Of a stretch of DNA of 46,894 nucleotides, positions 1 to 7,444 are shown in pieces; position 1 is the first letter of the stretch, and each line of letters starts with the position of its first letter. Both the position numbers and the translations under genes were made by a program. The notes under the pieces were generated by a model. The model worked only from the letters and a program-made list of their open reading frames with translations, did not search any database and was not told the DNA's origin. Origin of the DNA: Bacillota bacterium (lineage in GTDB: Bacteria; Bacillota; Clostridia; Lachnospirales; Anaerotignaceae); assembly GCA_022791155.1 (NCBI GenBank), contig JAAVYN010000007.1:1-46894 (forward strand), read 5' to 3'.

Positions 1-135
1 CTCGAATTTCCCTTCGGGAAATGCTCCACTTCGTTGCGCGCCGCGACTCTCACGCGGTTCGCACAGCAGGTTCTCGAATTTTGCTTACGCAAAACGGCCC
101 TTGGCCGCCGGCGCTTTCAGCCGGTTCGCACATCT
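1..135. repeat. Two-unit, hairpin-rich degenerate repeat
   Basis: Two imperfect units of about 70 bases lie in tandem. Each begins with CTCGAATTT (1-9 and 73-81), continues directly into a short hairpin, and ends with CGGTTCGCACA (55-65 and 122-132). The first hairpin has a perfect 7-bp stem, ATTTCCC/GGGAAAT (6-22), and the second TTTTGC/GCAAAA (79-94). Smaller GGCC and CCGGC stems follow at 96-106 and 107-124. The stretch is visibly richer in G+C than the DNA after it and has no open frame with a ribosome site. It may be a dispersed intergenic element; I cannot tell whether it continues left of the window. Confidence 0.5.
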
Positions 136-450
136 CATAGTTGCGAAGGCCGAATGCCCCTCCCACACCCTCCCCTGTTTGGCCACGCTTTTTGTCGGCA
201 GTTCAAGTTTTAGCCTTTGTTAATGTTTGACGCTATTGGGAATTTTCAAAAAGCCATTTGGCATAAATTTCAAAACCTATAACATTTGCAATCATCATAA
301 ATTTTCAACCAAAATGAACAAAATTTTGCTTGAAAAAATATAAAACTGTTCAGCAAATCAAAAAACAGCGGCCCTGTCATTCAAACCACTGTTTCAATCA
401 AAACAAAAATTTCTCAAACAGAATCACACACATTTTGCATTGAAAAAATT
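136..450. other. Intergenic stretch downstream of rqcP, no gene seen
   Basis: The first 50 bases are C-rich on this strand (CCCCTCCCACACCCTCCCC near 155-175), then the sequence becomes AT-rich with many AAAA/TTTT runs. I see no frame with a ribosome site and no clear promoter or terminator. It lies beyond the 3' end of the minus-strand rqcP gene and probably carries its untranslated tail. Confidence 0.4.
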
Positions 451-690
451 CTAAACACTTCTATACATTCCGGCCGCGTCTTCCTTTTTCGGGCTTTCAG
501 AAAGGTTCAAAACTTCAACTTTTGTTGTGTTGCTTCCAAAACGTATCTCTATTATGTCTCCAATGCTGACCTCCGCCGATGCTTTTGCAATTTTTCCATT
601 CAAAGACACCCTTCCAGCGTCACAAGCCTCGTTGGCAATGGTTCTTCTTTTGATTATTCTTGAAACTTTAAGAAATTTGTCAAGCCGCAT
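451..690 (-). CDS. rqcP: S4-domain RNA-binding protein, RqcP/YabO-like
   Basis: A 79-residue protein that is almost entirely one S4 RNA-binding domain: MRLDKFLKVSRIIKRR at the start, then the turn DAGRVSLNGK near residues 24-33 and VSIGDIIEIRFG near 41-52. RqcP in Firmicutes binds the large ribosomal subunit and helps RqcH add alanine tails to stalled nascent chains; that role is taken from the family. The start at 690 is chosen because GGAGG lies 8 bases upstream; an upstream in-frame ATG at 744 has no such site and would add residues unlike the family. The order mazG-hup-rqcP matches the conserved Bacillus/Clostridia arrangement. A terminator-like hairpin separates it from hup, so expression may be partly independent. 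Confidence 0.88.
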   Translation of the reverse strand: MRLDKFLKVSRIIKRRTIANEACDAGRVSLNGKIAKASAEVSIGDIIEIRFGSNTTKVEVLNLSESPKKEDAAGMYRSV

Positions 691-749
691 ATGAAACCTC
701 CAATTGTAACTTATATTTTTTGGGCCTATAAACAACAAGGACATATTTG

Positions 750-778
750 ACGAAAAGACGCCGGATATTACCGGCGCC
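750..778 (-). terminator. Intrinsic terminator after hup
   Basis: On the minus strand, GCGCCGG and CCGGCGT form a 7-bp GC-rich stem around a 6-base loop, followed by CTTTTCG. It begins 18 bases past the hup stop codon and would cut or reduce readthrough into rqcP. The U tract is short, so termination may be partial. Confidence 0.65.
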
Positions 779-795
779 CTCTCACATTTTTATTC

Positions 796-1071
796 TTATT
801 CATTAACAGAATCTTTCAAAGCCTTGCCCGCTTTGAACTTAGGAGCTTTTGAAGCGGCAATGTTCATTGTTTCTCCTGTTTGAGGGTTTCGTCCCTCTCT
901 TGCCGCTCTCTCCGCAACTTCAAAGGTTCCAAAGCCAACCAACTGAATTTTTCCTCCCGCTTTAAGCTCTTCGGCAACGACCTCCTCAAAAGCTTTCAAC
1001 GCTTTCTCAGCATCCTTTTTGCTTAACTCGGCCCTTTCAGCCATGGCTGCGATTAATTCTGCCTTATTCAT
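796..1071 (-). CDS. hup: HU-family DNA-binding protein
   Basis: At 91 residues this is the usual length for HU. It opens with [20 protein letters not shown], has the conserved GFGTFEV core strand at about 47-53, and the beta-arm with GRNPQTGE at about 60-67, whose proline intercalates into bent DNA. HU is a homodimeric nucleoid protein that compacts and bends the chromosome. The start has AGGGAGG 7-8 bases upstream. It follows mazG by 21 bases, so both are likely on one transcript, and a terminator follows at 750-778. Abundant HU transcripts may also come from a promoter inside mazG, which I could not identify. Confidence 0.96.
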   Translation of the reverse strand: MNKAELIAAMAERAELSKKDAEKALKAFEEVVAEELKAGGKIQLVGFGTFEVAERAAREGRNPQTGETMNIAASKAPKFKAGKALKDSVNE

Positions 1072-1092
1072 TGTGTTTCCTCCCTTGAAAAA

Positions 1093-1878
1093 TTATTCTT
1101 TACTATATTGTTTGACACTCTCCCAAATATCATTCATTTCATCAATGGTCAAATTTTCAACCCTTTTGTTCATAGAAAGAGCGTGTCCCTCAATACATCT
1201 AAATCTATTTATAAACTTTTCTGATGAATTTGTCAAGGAAAACTCTGGATTTATGCCCAAAAACCTTGAAATATTAACGGCTGAAAACAAAATATCGCCA
1301 AATTCTTCCGAAACATTGTCGCTTTTTGTTTTCAGTGCCTCTTTAAATTCGCGCATTTCCTCCTCAAGTTTTTCAACAGCTTCGTCAACATTTTGAAAGT
1401 CAAAACCAACGTCAGCCGCCTTGGATTGTATCTTTCTTGCACGTGTAAGCGACGGAAGCACTTTCGGCACAGCTTCCATCACTTCTGTCTGTGTTTCAAA
1501 GCCTTTTTCCTTTTTCTTGTTCTTTTCCCACAAATTCAAAACATCTTCAGGCGTTTCGGCCGCTTCACCAGCAAATATATGGGTGTGGCGCGACACCATT
1601 TTCCGGCTTATTCCATCAACAACATCTTCAATTGAGAAACTGCCGTTGTCAGCTTCTATTCCGGCGTGGAAAACAACTTGAAGCAAAACATCTCCCAATT
1701 CCTCACAAAGGTTTGACATGTCATTTTTGTCAATGGCGTCAACTGCTTCATATGCCTCCTCAATCATGGCTCCTCTGAGGCTTTCGTGTGTTTGAACTTT
1801 GTCCCACGGACAGCCGTTTTCGCCTCTCAAAGTTTTAATTATTCCCACAAAATCTTCAAAACTATACTTTTTCTCCAT
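1093..1878 (-). CDS. mazG: Nucleoside triphosphate pyrophosphohydrolase MazG
   Basis: A 261-residue two-domain MazG. The N-terminal domain has the GCPWDK signature near residue 22 and the metal-binding pattern EEAYE...EELGD at about 40-63. A second, more degenerate copy, EEEMREF...EEFGD, sits at about 172-195. MazG hydrolyses NTPs and dNTPs to monophosphates plus pyrophosphate and removes non-canonical nucleotides. The start codon is 7 bases after the csoR stop, with a modest AGGTG ribosome site placed partly within the end of csoR, so translation may be coupled to csoR. In Bacillus the same mazG-hup-rqcP block follows spoVT; here a copper regulon sits upstream instead. Confidence 0.95.
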   Translation of the reverse strand: MEKKYSFEDFVGIIKTLRGENGCPWDKVQTHESLRGAMIEEAYEAVDAIDKNDMSNLCEELGDVLLQVVFHAGIEADNGSFSIEDVVDGISRKMVSRHTHIFAGEAAETPEDVLNLWEKNKKKEKGFETQTEVMEAVPKVLPSLTRARKIQSKAADVGFDFQNVDEAVEKLEEEMREFKEALKTKSDNVSEEFGDILFSAVNISRFLGINPEFSLTNSSEKFINRFRCIEGHALSMNKRVENLTIDEMNDIWESVKQYSKE

Positions 1879-1885
1879 TGTGCAC

Positions 1886-2149
1886 CTACTTTGTCATCTT
1901 ATCTATCATATCTATCAGTTCTTCAATTTTTTTGTCCGGCTCGCCGTCTTCAAAGGCATCTTTCACACACCCCTTCATGTGAGCCCGAAGAATTTCTTTG
2001 TTGGCTTTTCTCAATATGGCGTCAGCGGCCAAAATTTGGTTTGATATGTCAACGCAATATCTGTCATCTTCAACCATTTTCAATATTCCGTCAAGCTGTC
2101 CGCGTGCTGTTTTGATAAGGCGGTTTATAGTGGCTTTATCTGCCTGCAT
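1886..2149 (-). CDS. csoR: Copper-sensing repressor CsoR
   Basis: An 87-residue all-helical DUF156 protein. The three copper ligands of the CsoR type are present as Cys32, His57 and Cys61, with the same spacing (25 and 4) as Cys36/His61/Cys65 of the M. tuberculosis protein, which supports a Cu(I) sensor rather than a nickel or formaldehyde sensor. The start at 2149 has GGAGG 6 bases upstream; an in-frame upstream ATG at 2197 lies in the hairpin region and lacks a site. It follows copA on the same strand, about 95 bases away. CsoR tetramers bind a G/C-rich pseudo-palindrome and release it when Cu(I) binds; a matching site lies at 4801-4818 in the copA leader, so it probably autoregulates the operon. 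Confidence 0.93.
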   Translation of the reverse strand: MQADKATINRLIKTARGQLDGILKMVEDDRYCVDISNQILAADAILRKANKEILRAHMKGCVKDAFEDGEPDKKIEELIDMIDKMTK

Positions 2150-2195
2150 ACAGTTCCTCCCATGAAAGTTGATATTTTTCAAAATCAAACGCCAC

Positions 2196-2222
2196 AAGGC
2201 CCAAAACAGAGTTTTGAGCCTT
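2196..2222 (-). terminator. Strong hairpin between copA and csoR
   Basis: A 12-bp stem (AAGGCTCAAAAC with GTTTTGGGCCTT on the minus strand, including one G-U pair) closes a 3-base loop. It lies 22 bases past the copA stop. There is no clean U tract after it on the minus strand, so it may attenuate, protect the copA 3' end or mark a processing site rather than fully terminate. Confidence 0.45.
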
Positions 2223-2244
2223 ATAAAAACACTATATTAAAGCA

Positions 2245-2454
2245 TCATTTTATTTCTATAACTTCATATCCTGCTTCTGTCACAGCATTTTTGAGAACAT
2301 CGTCACTCACATCTTTTGAAAGTTTCACAACAGCACATTTCCCTTCAAGGTTAACTTCGGCTGTCACGCCGTCAATGCTGTTCAGTGCCTTTTCAACTCT
2401 CCCTGTGCAGTGCGCGCACATCATTCCTTCAATAATCATGGTTTTTTCATTCAT
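2245..2454 (-). CDS. copZ: Putative internal CopZ-like copper chaperone inside copA
   Basis: The last 69 codons of copA encode a complete heavy-metal-associated domain with GMMCAHC (Cu(I) ligands at residues 13 and 16 of this short product) and end YEVIEIK. The Met codon at 2454 is preceded by AAAGGAGG with an 8-base spacer, as good as any ribosome site in the window, and is in frame with copA, where the same bases read KEETK. The length is that of free-standing CopZ chaperones, which carry Cu(I) to CopA and CsoR. I infer that this start makes a separate chaperone, or that it is the fossil of a copZ gene fused to copA. Neither is proved by sequence alone. Confidence 0.5.
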   Translation of the reverse strand: MNEKTMIIEGMMCAHCTGRVEKALNSIDGVTAEVNLEGKCAVVKLSKDVSDDVLKNAVTEAGYEVIEIK

Positions 2455-4782
2455 TTTTGTTTCCTCCTTTTGAGTTTTGGTTTTAACATCGACATCATCA
2501 TTTTCAATGCTGCCATTTTCGAAAGATGGCTTAAAAAATCTCAGCCTGAGTGCATTTGTCACAACAAAAACAGAGCTTAAGCTCATTGCCGCGGCCCCAA
2601 CCATTGGGTTGAGTTTTATGCCAAAAAATGGATATAGAACGCCGGCTGCCACAGGTATGCCTATAACATTGTAAAAAAATGCCCAAAAAAGATTCTGCTT
2701 TATGTTTCTTATTGTTGCCTTGCTGAGTTCAACAGCTTCAACAGCGCTCAAAAGATCGCTTTTCATGAGAACAATGTCGGCGGATTCAATGGCAACATCA
2801 GTTCCGGCGCCAATGGCGATTCCAACATCAGCGCGCGCCAATGCTGGTGCGTCATTGATTCCGTCGCCAATCATTGCAACCTTTTTCCCTTCCTCCTGAA
2901 GGCGGCGTATCTCCCTTTCTTTGTCCTCCGGCATGACCTCGCTCACAACGCGGTTGATTCCAACCTGTTTTCTTATGGCTTCTGCTGTTTTGGCGTTGTC
3001 GCCTGTGAGCATGACAACCTCAATTCCAGCTTCTTCCAAAAGTTTAGCGGCCTTTTTGCTGTTCTTTTTAACCACGTCAGCGGCGGCTATAATGCCAATT
3101 ATACTTCCGTCTTTGGCAAAATACAACGGTGTCTTTCCTTCGGAGGCAAGTTTGTCAGCCTTGCCAGCAAGGCTCGAAATTTCAATTCCATTTTCTTCCA
3201 TTGATTTGGCATTTCCGGCCACAACACTGCTTCCGTCAATCACACAGCTGATTCCGCGCCCGCTCACGGCTTCAAAGTCAATGGCTTCTTTCAAACTCAA
3301 ATTCATTTCTTCAGCTTTTTTCATGATGGCTTCGGCCAGCGGATGCTCGGAATATCTTTCAGCAGAGGCGGCAATCGAAATCAATTCTTTCTCGTCAGTG
3401 CCTGGAATGCATATAATGTCCGTCACAACAGGAGCGCCCTCTGTGACAGTTCCTGTTTTGTCAAGCACAACTGTTTTCACAAGATGCGCTGTTTCAAGGC
3501 TTTCGGCACTTTTTATGAGAATTCCTTTTTCGGCGCCCTTTCCGGTTCCAACCATTATGGCTGTTGGTGTTGCCAAACCGAGAGCGCAGGGGCATGATAT
3601 GACAAGAACGGCAATGCCTATCGAAAGTGCAAAGCTAAGACCGTGTCCAAGCAGCAGCCACACTATGGCAGTAGCAATGGCTATACATATTACGACAGGA
3701 ACAAACACTCCGGCAACTTTGTCTGCAAGCTTGCTTATTGGCGCCTTTGAGCTTGAAGCTTCCTCCACAAGCCGAACTATCTGTGCAAGCGTTGTGTCAC
3801 CGCCAACTTTTGTGGCTTCAAATCTAAAACTTCCTGTTTTGTTTATCGTGGCGCATATAACTTTGTCGCCCACATTTTTTTCAACTGGTATGCTTTCACC
3901 TGTTATGGCTGCTTCGTCTATTGAAGAAGAACCCTCAGTTATTATTCCGTCAACAGGAACACTTTCTCCCGGCCTGACAACAACAATGTCTCCAACAGCA
4001 ACTTCTTCAACAGGAACGCTGATTTCTTTTCCGTCTTTCAGAATTGTGGCCATTTTGGGCGCCAGATCCAAAAGCTTTTCAATTGCCTCGCTTGTTTTGC
4101 CTTTTGACCTTGTTTCAAGAAATTTCCCCAAAGTTATGAGCGCCAATATCATGGCTGCCGATTCAAAATATAGATCCATCATGTTGGCATGAGCCATTTC
4201 CATGTTTCCGCGCCCCATGTAATATCCCATTTTGAGCACGGCATATATGCTGTAGCCCGCTGCGGCTGTGGAACCGATTGCAATCAATGAGTCCATATTG
4301 GGGGCTCTGTTGAAAAGGCTTTTGAAGCCAACTTTGAAATATTTGTCGTTCACATATATAACCGGCAATGTGAGCAGAAGTTGGGCAAGAGCAAAAATCA
4401 TCATGTTTTCACTTCCAACAAATATTTGCGGAAGCGGCATTCCCATCATATGCCCCATTGAAATATAGAAAAGCGGAATTAAAAAAGCAAACGAAACAAC
4501 AAGCCGTCTTTTCATATTTTTGATTTCTTCTCCGGCGATATTTTCAGTTTTTTTGAATGGTTCAGCTTCTGCTCCAGCTTTTTTGGCTCCATAGCCGCCT
4601 TTTTCAACGGCGGATATTATGTCGCTGACACCAACTTGTGTTTCGTCATACTCCACAACCATTGAATTTTGAAGAAGATTAACGGCAACACTGTTCACCC
4701 CTTGAATTTTTGACACACTTTTCTCCACATGAGCACTGCAAGCGCTGCACGTCATTCCGGTCACGTCAAATTTATCTTTCAA
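2245..4782 (-). CDS. copA: Copper-exporting P1B-type ATPase CopA with C-terminal metal-binding domain
   Basis: An 845-residue Cu(I) pump in the cytoplasmic membrane. Domains in order: N-terminal HMA domain with GMTCSAC (Cys12, Cys15); transmembrane pairs; actuator domain with TGES; the membrane CPC motif in SCPCAL; phosphorylation motif DKTGT; nucleotide domain with SEHP; hinge GDGIND; final helices with FFYNVIG and MSLSS typical of copper pumps; then an acidic linker (about 755-776) and a second HMA domain at 777-845. A C-terminal HMA domain is unusual. TTG at 4782 is chosen because GGGAG lies 7 bases upstream; no in-frame ATG occurs nearby. Transcription should start at the promoter at 4825-4853 under CsoR control. 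Confidence 0.95.
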   Translation of the reverse strand: MKDKFDVTGMTCSACSAHVEKSVSKIQGVNSVAVNLLQNSMVVEYDETQVGVSDIISAVEKGGYGAKKAGAEAEPFKKTENIAGEEIKNMKRRLVVSFAFLIPLFYISMGHMMGMPLPQIFVGSENMMIFALAQLLLTLPVIYVNDKYFKVGFKSLFNRAPNMDSLIAIGSTAAAGYSIYAVLKMGYYMGRGNMEMAHANMMDLYFESAAMILALITLGKFLETRSKGKTSEAIEKLLDLAPKMATILKDGKEISVPVEEVAVGDIVVVRPGESVPVDGIITEGSSSIDEAAITGESIPVEKNVGDKVICATINKTGSFRFEATKVGGDTTLAQIVRLVEEASSSKAPISKLADKVAGVFVPVVICIAIATAIVWLLLGHGLSFALSIGIAVLVISCPCALGLATPTAIMVGTGKGAEKGILIKSAESLETAHLVKTVVLDKTGTVTEGAPVVTDIICIPGTDEKELISIAASAERYSEHPLAEAIMKKAEEMNLSLKEAIDFEAVSGRGISCVIDGSSVVAGNAKSMEENGIEISSLAGKADKLASEGKTPLYFAKDGSIIGIIAAADVVKKNSKKAAKLLEEAGIEVVMLTGDNAKTAEAIRKQVGINRVVSEVMPEDKEREIRRLQEEGKKVAMIGDGINDAPALARADVGIAIGAGTDVAIESADIVLMKSDLLSAVEAVELSKATIRNIKQNLFWAFFYNVIGIPVAAGVLYPFFGIKLNPMVGAAAMSLSSVFVVTNALRLRFFKPSFENGSIENDDVDVKTKTQKEETKMNEKTMIIEGMMCAHCTGRVEKALNSIDGVTAEVNLEGKCAVVKLSKDVSDDVLKNAVTEAGYEVIEIK

Positions 4783-4800
4783 AACATCACTCCCTTTCAA

Positions 4801-4818
4801 ACACCCCTCTGGGGGTAT
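4801..4818 (-). promoter_or_regulatory. CsoR-type copper operator in the copA leader
   Basis: The minus strand reads ATACCCCCAGAGGGGTGT: an ACCCC/GGGGT arm pair about a 4-base centre. Known CsoR operators are G-tract pseudo-palindromes of this kind. The site starts about 7 bases past the -10 box, at or just after the expected transcription start, so bound CsoR would block initiation. It is also 19 bases upstream of the copA start codon. Confidence 0.75.
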
Positions 4819-4824
4819 GGTGTT

Positions 4825-4853
4825 ATTATATTTCTTAATATATTTTTTGTCAA
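4825..4853 (-). promoter_or_regulatory. Consensus sigma-A promoter for copA
   Basis: On the minus strand, TTGACA (4848-4853) and TATAAT (4825-4830) are both perfect consensus hexamers with a 17-base spacer. Such a strong promoter immediately followed by the CsoR-type operator is a typical layout for a repressor-controlled efflux gene. Confidence 0.88.
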
Positions 4854-5235
4854 CAGCATTTTTTTAATTCAAAAATTCTGAAATGTGCCAATTGTTTTCA
4901 CTGAAGTTCTATATTGCTAAAACCAAAAGCGCATAGTTTTGCAAAGCATACGTCTGAAAATATAAGCGGAATTTCAAAGTGTCAGTTTTAACAAGGTTTT
5001 ACAGGAGGGATAGTTTTTCAAAAAGCATAGCTTATATGAAGTTTTTGCCGGGGTTTATAATATTTTTCTGAATGATTTCAAATGAAGTTTATGAGAATTA
5101 TATTATAAATAATAGTTTGGTTGGCGGTTTCGTTTTATGATAAAAATTGCTGTGAGGCACGCATGTTTTTAGACGTGTTATATACAGAATTTTTGAAATT
5201 GAGAGGTTTTCAAAAATCGTTTGAAAAATGCTGAC
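4854..5235. other. Intergenic stretch between copA and gyrB, no gene seen
   Basis: AT-rich DNA between divergent units. An isolated AGGAGG occurs at about 5003-5008 but no start codon follows at a workable distance. The longest small frames are 11-22 codons and lack ribosome sites. TATAAT-like strings occur (near 5056), none with a good -35 box. A plus-strand terminator-like hairpin ends the stretch, which hints at an unidentified short transcript. Confidence 0.4.
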
Positions 5236-5272
5236 AAAGCCCTATATTTGCAGTGTTTACAGGGCTTTTTTT
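5236..5272 (+). terminator. Terminator-like hairpin upstream of the gyrB promoter
   Basis: AAAGCCCT (5236-5243) pairs with AGGGCTTT (5261-5268) around a 17-base loop, followed by more T residues to 5272. The T run makes it a plus-strand terminator. No plus-strand gene lies upstream in the window. It ends just before the gyrB -35 box, so it would insulate gyrB from upstream transcription. Confidence 0.55.
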
Positions 5273-5273
5273 C

Positions 5274-5302
5274 TTGTAAACCTCTGGAAAATGTGGTATA
5301 AT
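5274..5302 (+). promoter_or_regulatory. Promoter for gyrB-gyrA
   Basis: TTGTAA (5274-5279), a 17-base spacer and TATAAT (5297-5302), with TG one base before the -10 box (extended -10). The expected start is near 5309, which gives an untranslated leader of about 210 bases. Confidence 0.7.
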
Positions 5303-5322
5303 ATAAAAATCTAATCTTCTGA

Positions 5323-5350
5323 CAAAACAGCTTGATTACAGGCTGTTTTG
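5323..5350 (+). other. Hairpin in the long gyrB leader
   Basis: CAAAACAGC (5323-5331) pairs perfectly with GCTGTTTTG (5342-5350) around a 10-base loop, starting about 15 bases into the expected gyrB transcript. No T run follows at once (an eight-T run comes at about 5374), so it could be an mRNA-stabilising 5' structure or a weak attenuator. Confidence 0.45.
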
Positions 5351-5521
5351 TTGAGTTATTGAATCATTTCATATTTTTTTTTAATTCATTGTTTTCAGAT
5401 GTTTCCAATGAAATTATCTGTATAAATAGCTCTTACAATATCCAAAAAGCCGGGGTTGGGCTGGTGTTGTATATGTGTCTGAAAGTTCACTTTAATTAAC
5501 TTGTTTCAAGGAGAGAAATCA

Positions 5522-7423
5522 ATGGCGAATGAATATAATGAAAACCAAATTCAAGTTCTTGAAGGGCTTGAGGCGGTGCGCAAACGTCCGGGAATGTATA
5601 TTGGATCGACAAGTGTCAAAGGGCTTCATCACATTGTTTATGAGATTGTCGACAATGCCGTGGATGAGGCTTTGGCTGGATATTGCAGTCAGATTGACGT
5701 CTCCATAAAAAAAGACAATGTCATTGCGGTGAGAGATAACGGCCGTGGAATTCCAACAGGGATACATCATCAAAAGGGAATATCAACGGTTGAAGTTGTT
5801 TTCACAATTCTTCATGCCGGCGGAAAGTTTGGCGGCGGGGGATATAAAGTTTCGGGTGGGCTTCATGGCGTTGGGGCATCGGTTGTTAATGCACTGAGCA
5901 AGTGGCTTGAAGTTGAAGTTTCAAGAGATGGAAAGGTTTACAAACAGCGGTTTGAAAATGGCGATCCTGTGACGCCTTTGGAGATTGTTGGCGAAACAGA
6001 CAAAACAGGGACTTTGATTTTGTTCAAGGCCGATGATGACATTTTTGACACAACAGAATATGACTATGATGTTTTGAAGCAAAGGCTGAGAGAAACGGCA
6101 TTTTTGACAAAAGGGCTCAAAATCAATCTTTCAGACGAACGTGTTGAGCCGCATAGAAAACATAGCTTTCACTATGAGGGCGGAATAAAAGAATTTGTTC
6201 AATATATAAACAAAAGCCGCACACCAATCTATGACAAAATTTTCTATGCCGAGGGAGAACGTGACGGCATACTTGTTGAAGCAGCTTTTCAGCACAATGA
6301 TGGATACACTGAAAATGTTTATACATTTGTCAACAACATAAACACAGTTGATGGCGGAACGCATTTGGTTGGTTTCAGAAGCGGCGTTCTCCGCACACTG
6401 AACAGCTATGGAAGAAAGATGGGGCTTTTGAAAGATGCCGACAAAAATTTGACAAGTGACGACATAAAAGAAGGATTGTCGTGTGTTGTGAGCGTCAAGG
6501 TTGGCGAGCCACAGTTTGAAGGGCAAACAAAAGCAAAGCTTGGCAACAGCGAAGTTCGGGGCGTTGTGGACAGCGTTGTGAGTGAAAACTTCATGTATTT
6601 CCTTGAGGAAAATCCGGCAATTGCCAAAACTATATTTGAAAAGGGGCTTGTGGCGTCACGCGCGCGGGAAGCGGCGAAAAAAGCACGGGAACTGGTGAGG
6701 AGAAAAACGGGCCTTGAAAACACAAGGCTTCCCGGCAAGCTCACGGACTGCACAAGCAAAGATCCTTATGAATGTGAAATTTATATTGTTGAAGGAAATT
6801 CCGCTGGCGGAAGCGCCATAAAAGCGCGGAACCCAAAAACACAAGCTGTGCTTCCGCTTCGAGGCAAGATATTGAATGTTGAAAAAGCACGGCTTGACAG
6901 AATATTAAACAGCGAAGAAATAAAAAACATGATCACTGCTTTTGGAACTGGAATTTCTGAGGATTTTGAAATTGGCAAGCTGAGGTATCACAAAATTGTT
7001 ATAATGACTGATGCTGATGTGGATGGAGCGCATATAAGAACGCTTTTGCTCACTTTCTTCTATAGATATATGCCACAGCTCATTGAAGAGCATAAGGTTT
7101 ATATAGCAAAGCCGCCTCTCTACCGTGTTGAGAAAAACAAGGAGCATTATTATGTGTATGACGATGTGGAGCTTGAAAAGCTTTATGCCGAAATAGGGCG
7201 CACTGGAATAAAAGAAGTTCAAAGATATAAGGGCTTGGGCGAAATGGATTTTGATCAGCTTCGTGACACAACAATGGCCGTTGAACACAGAATATTAAAG
7301 CGTGTTGACATTGATGATGCCATTTTGGCTGACGAAATATTTAGCATGCTTATGGGCGACAGCGTTGAGCCGCGGCGGGAATTTATAGCGGAAAATGCCA
7401 AGTATGCCGACATGGATTTCTAA
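5522..7423 (+). CDS. gyrB: DNA gyrase subunit B
   Basis: A 633-residue ATPase subunit of gyrase, which introduces negative supercoils. In order: GHKL ATPase with [11 protein letters not shown] and DNGRGIP, the [15 protein letters not shown] loop near 115-130, transducer domain, TOPRIM with the [11 protein letters not shown] motif and [11 protein letters not shown], and the C-terminal part with [11 protein letters not shown] at 5522 is preceded by AAGGAG about 8 bases away; a TTG at 5501 in the same frame lies upstream of that site. One oddity: the first TOPRIM motif has Asn426 where almost all gyrases have Asp (EGDSAGGSA); the aligned E. coli residue, Asp426, is a known nalidixic-acid resistance position. 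gyrA follows 21 bases later. No dnaA, dnaN or recF is adjacent, unlike the common origin-linked arrangement. Confidence 0.96.
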   Translation: MANEYNENQIQVLEGLEAVRKRPGMYIGSTSVKGLHHIVYEIVDNAVDEALAGYCSQIDVSIKKDNVIAVRDNGRGIPTGIHHQKGISTVEVVFTILHAGGKFGGGGYKVSGGLHGVGASVVNALSKWLEVEVSRDGKVYKQRFENGDPVTPLEIVGETDKTGTLILFKADDDIFDTTEYDYDVLKQRLRETAFLTKGLKINLSDERVEPHRKHSFHYEGGIKEFVQYINKSRTPIYDKIFYAEGERDGILVEAAFQHNDGYTENVYTFVNNINTVDGGTHLVGFRSGVLRTLNSYGRKMGLLKDADKNLTSDDIKEGLSCVVSVKVGEPQFEGQTKAKLGNSEVRGVVDSVVSENFMYFLEENPAIAKTIFEKGLVASRAREAAKKARELVRRKTGLENTRLPGKLTDCTSKDPYECEIYIVEGNSAGGSAIKARNPKTQAVLPLRGKILNVEKARLDRILNSEEIKNMITAFGTGISEDFEIGKLRYHKIVIMTDADVDGAHIRTLLLTFFYRYMPQLIEEHKVYIAKPPLYRVEKNKEHYYVYDDVELEKLYAEIGRTGIKEVQRYKGLGEMDFDQLRDTTMAVEHRILKRVDIDDAILADEIFSMLMGDSVEPRREFIAENAKYADMDF

Positions 7424-7444
7424 GCGCGGAAAGGGATTGAACAT

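Noticed and set aside
122-140. tRNA T-arm (GGTTCG) at the left edge
   Set aside because: The string occurs in both repeat units but has no matching acceptor stem, D-arm or anticodon arm around it.
2921-4192. 423-codon plus-strand open frame
   Set aside because: It is the complement of copA, in a frame kept open by copA codon use; no ribosome site and a low-complexity Ser/Thr/Pro product.
4854-5521. Replication origin near gyrB
   Set aside because: No dnaA, dnaN or recF and no cluster of TTATCCACA-like boxes; gyrB alone does not mark the origin here.
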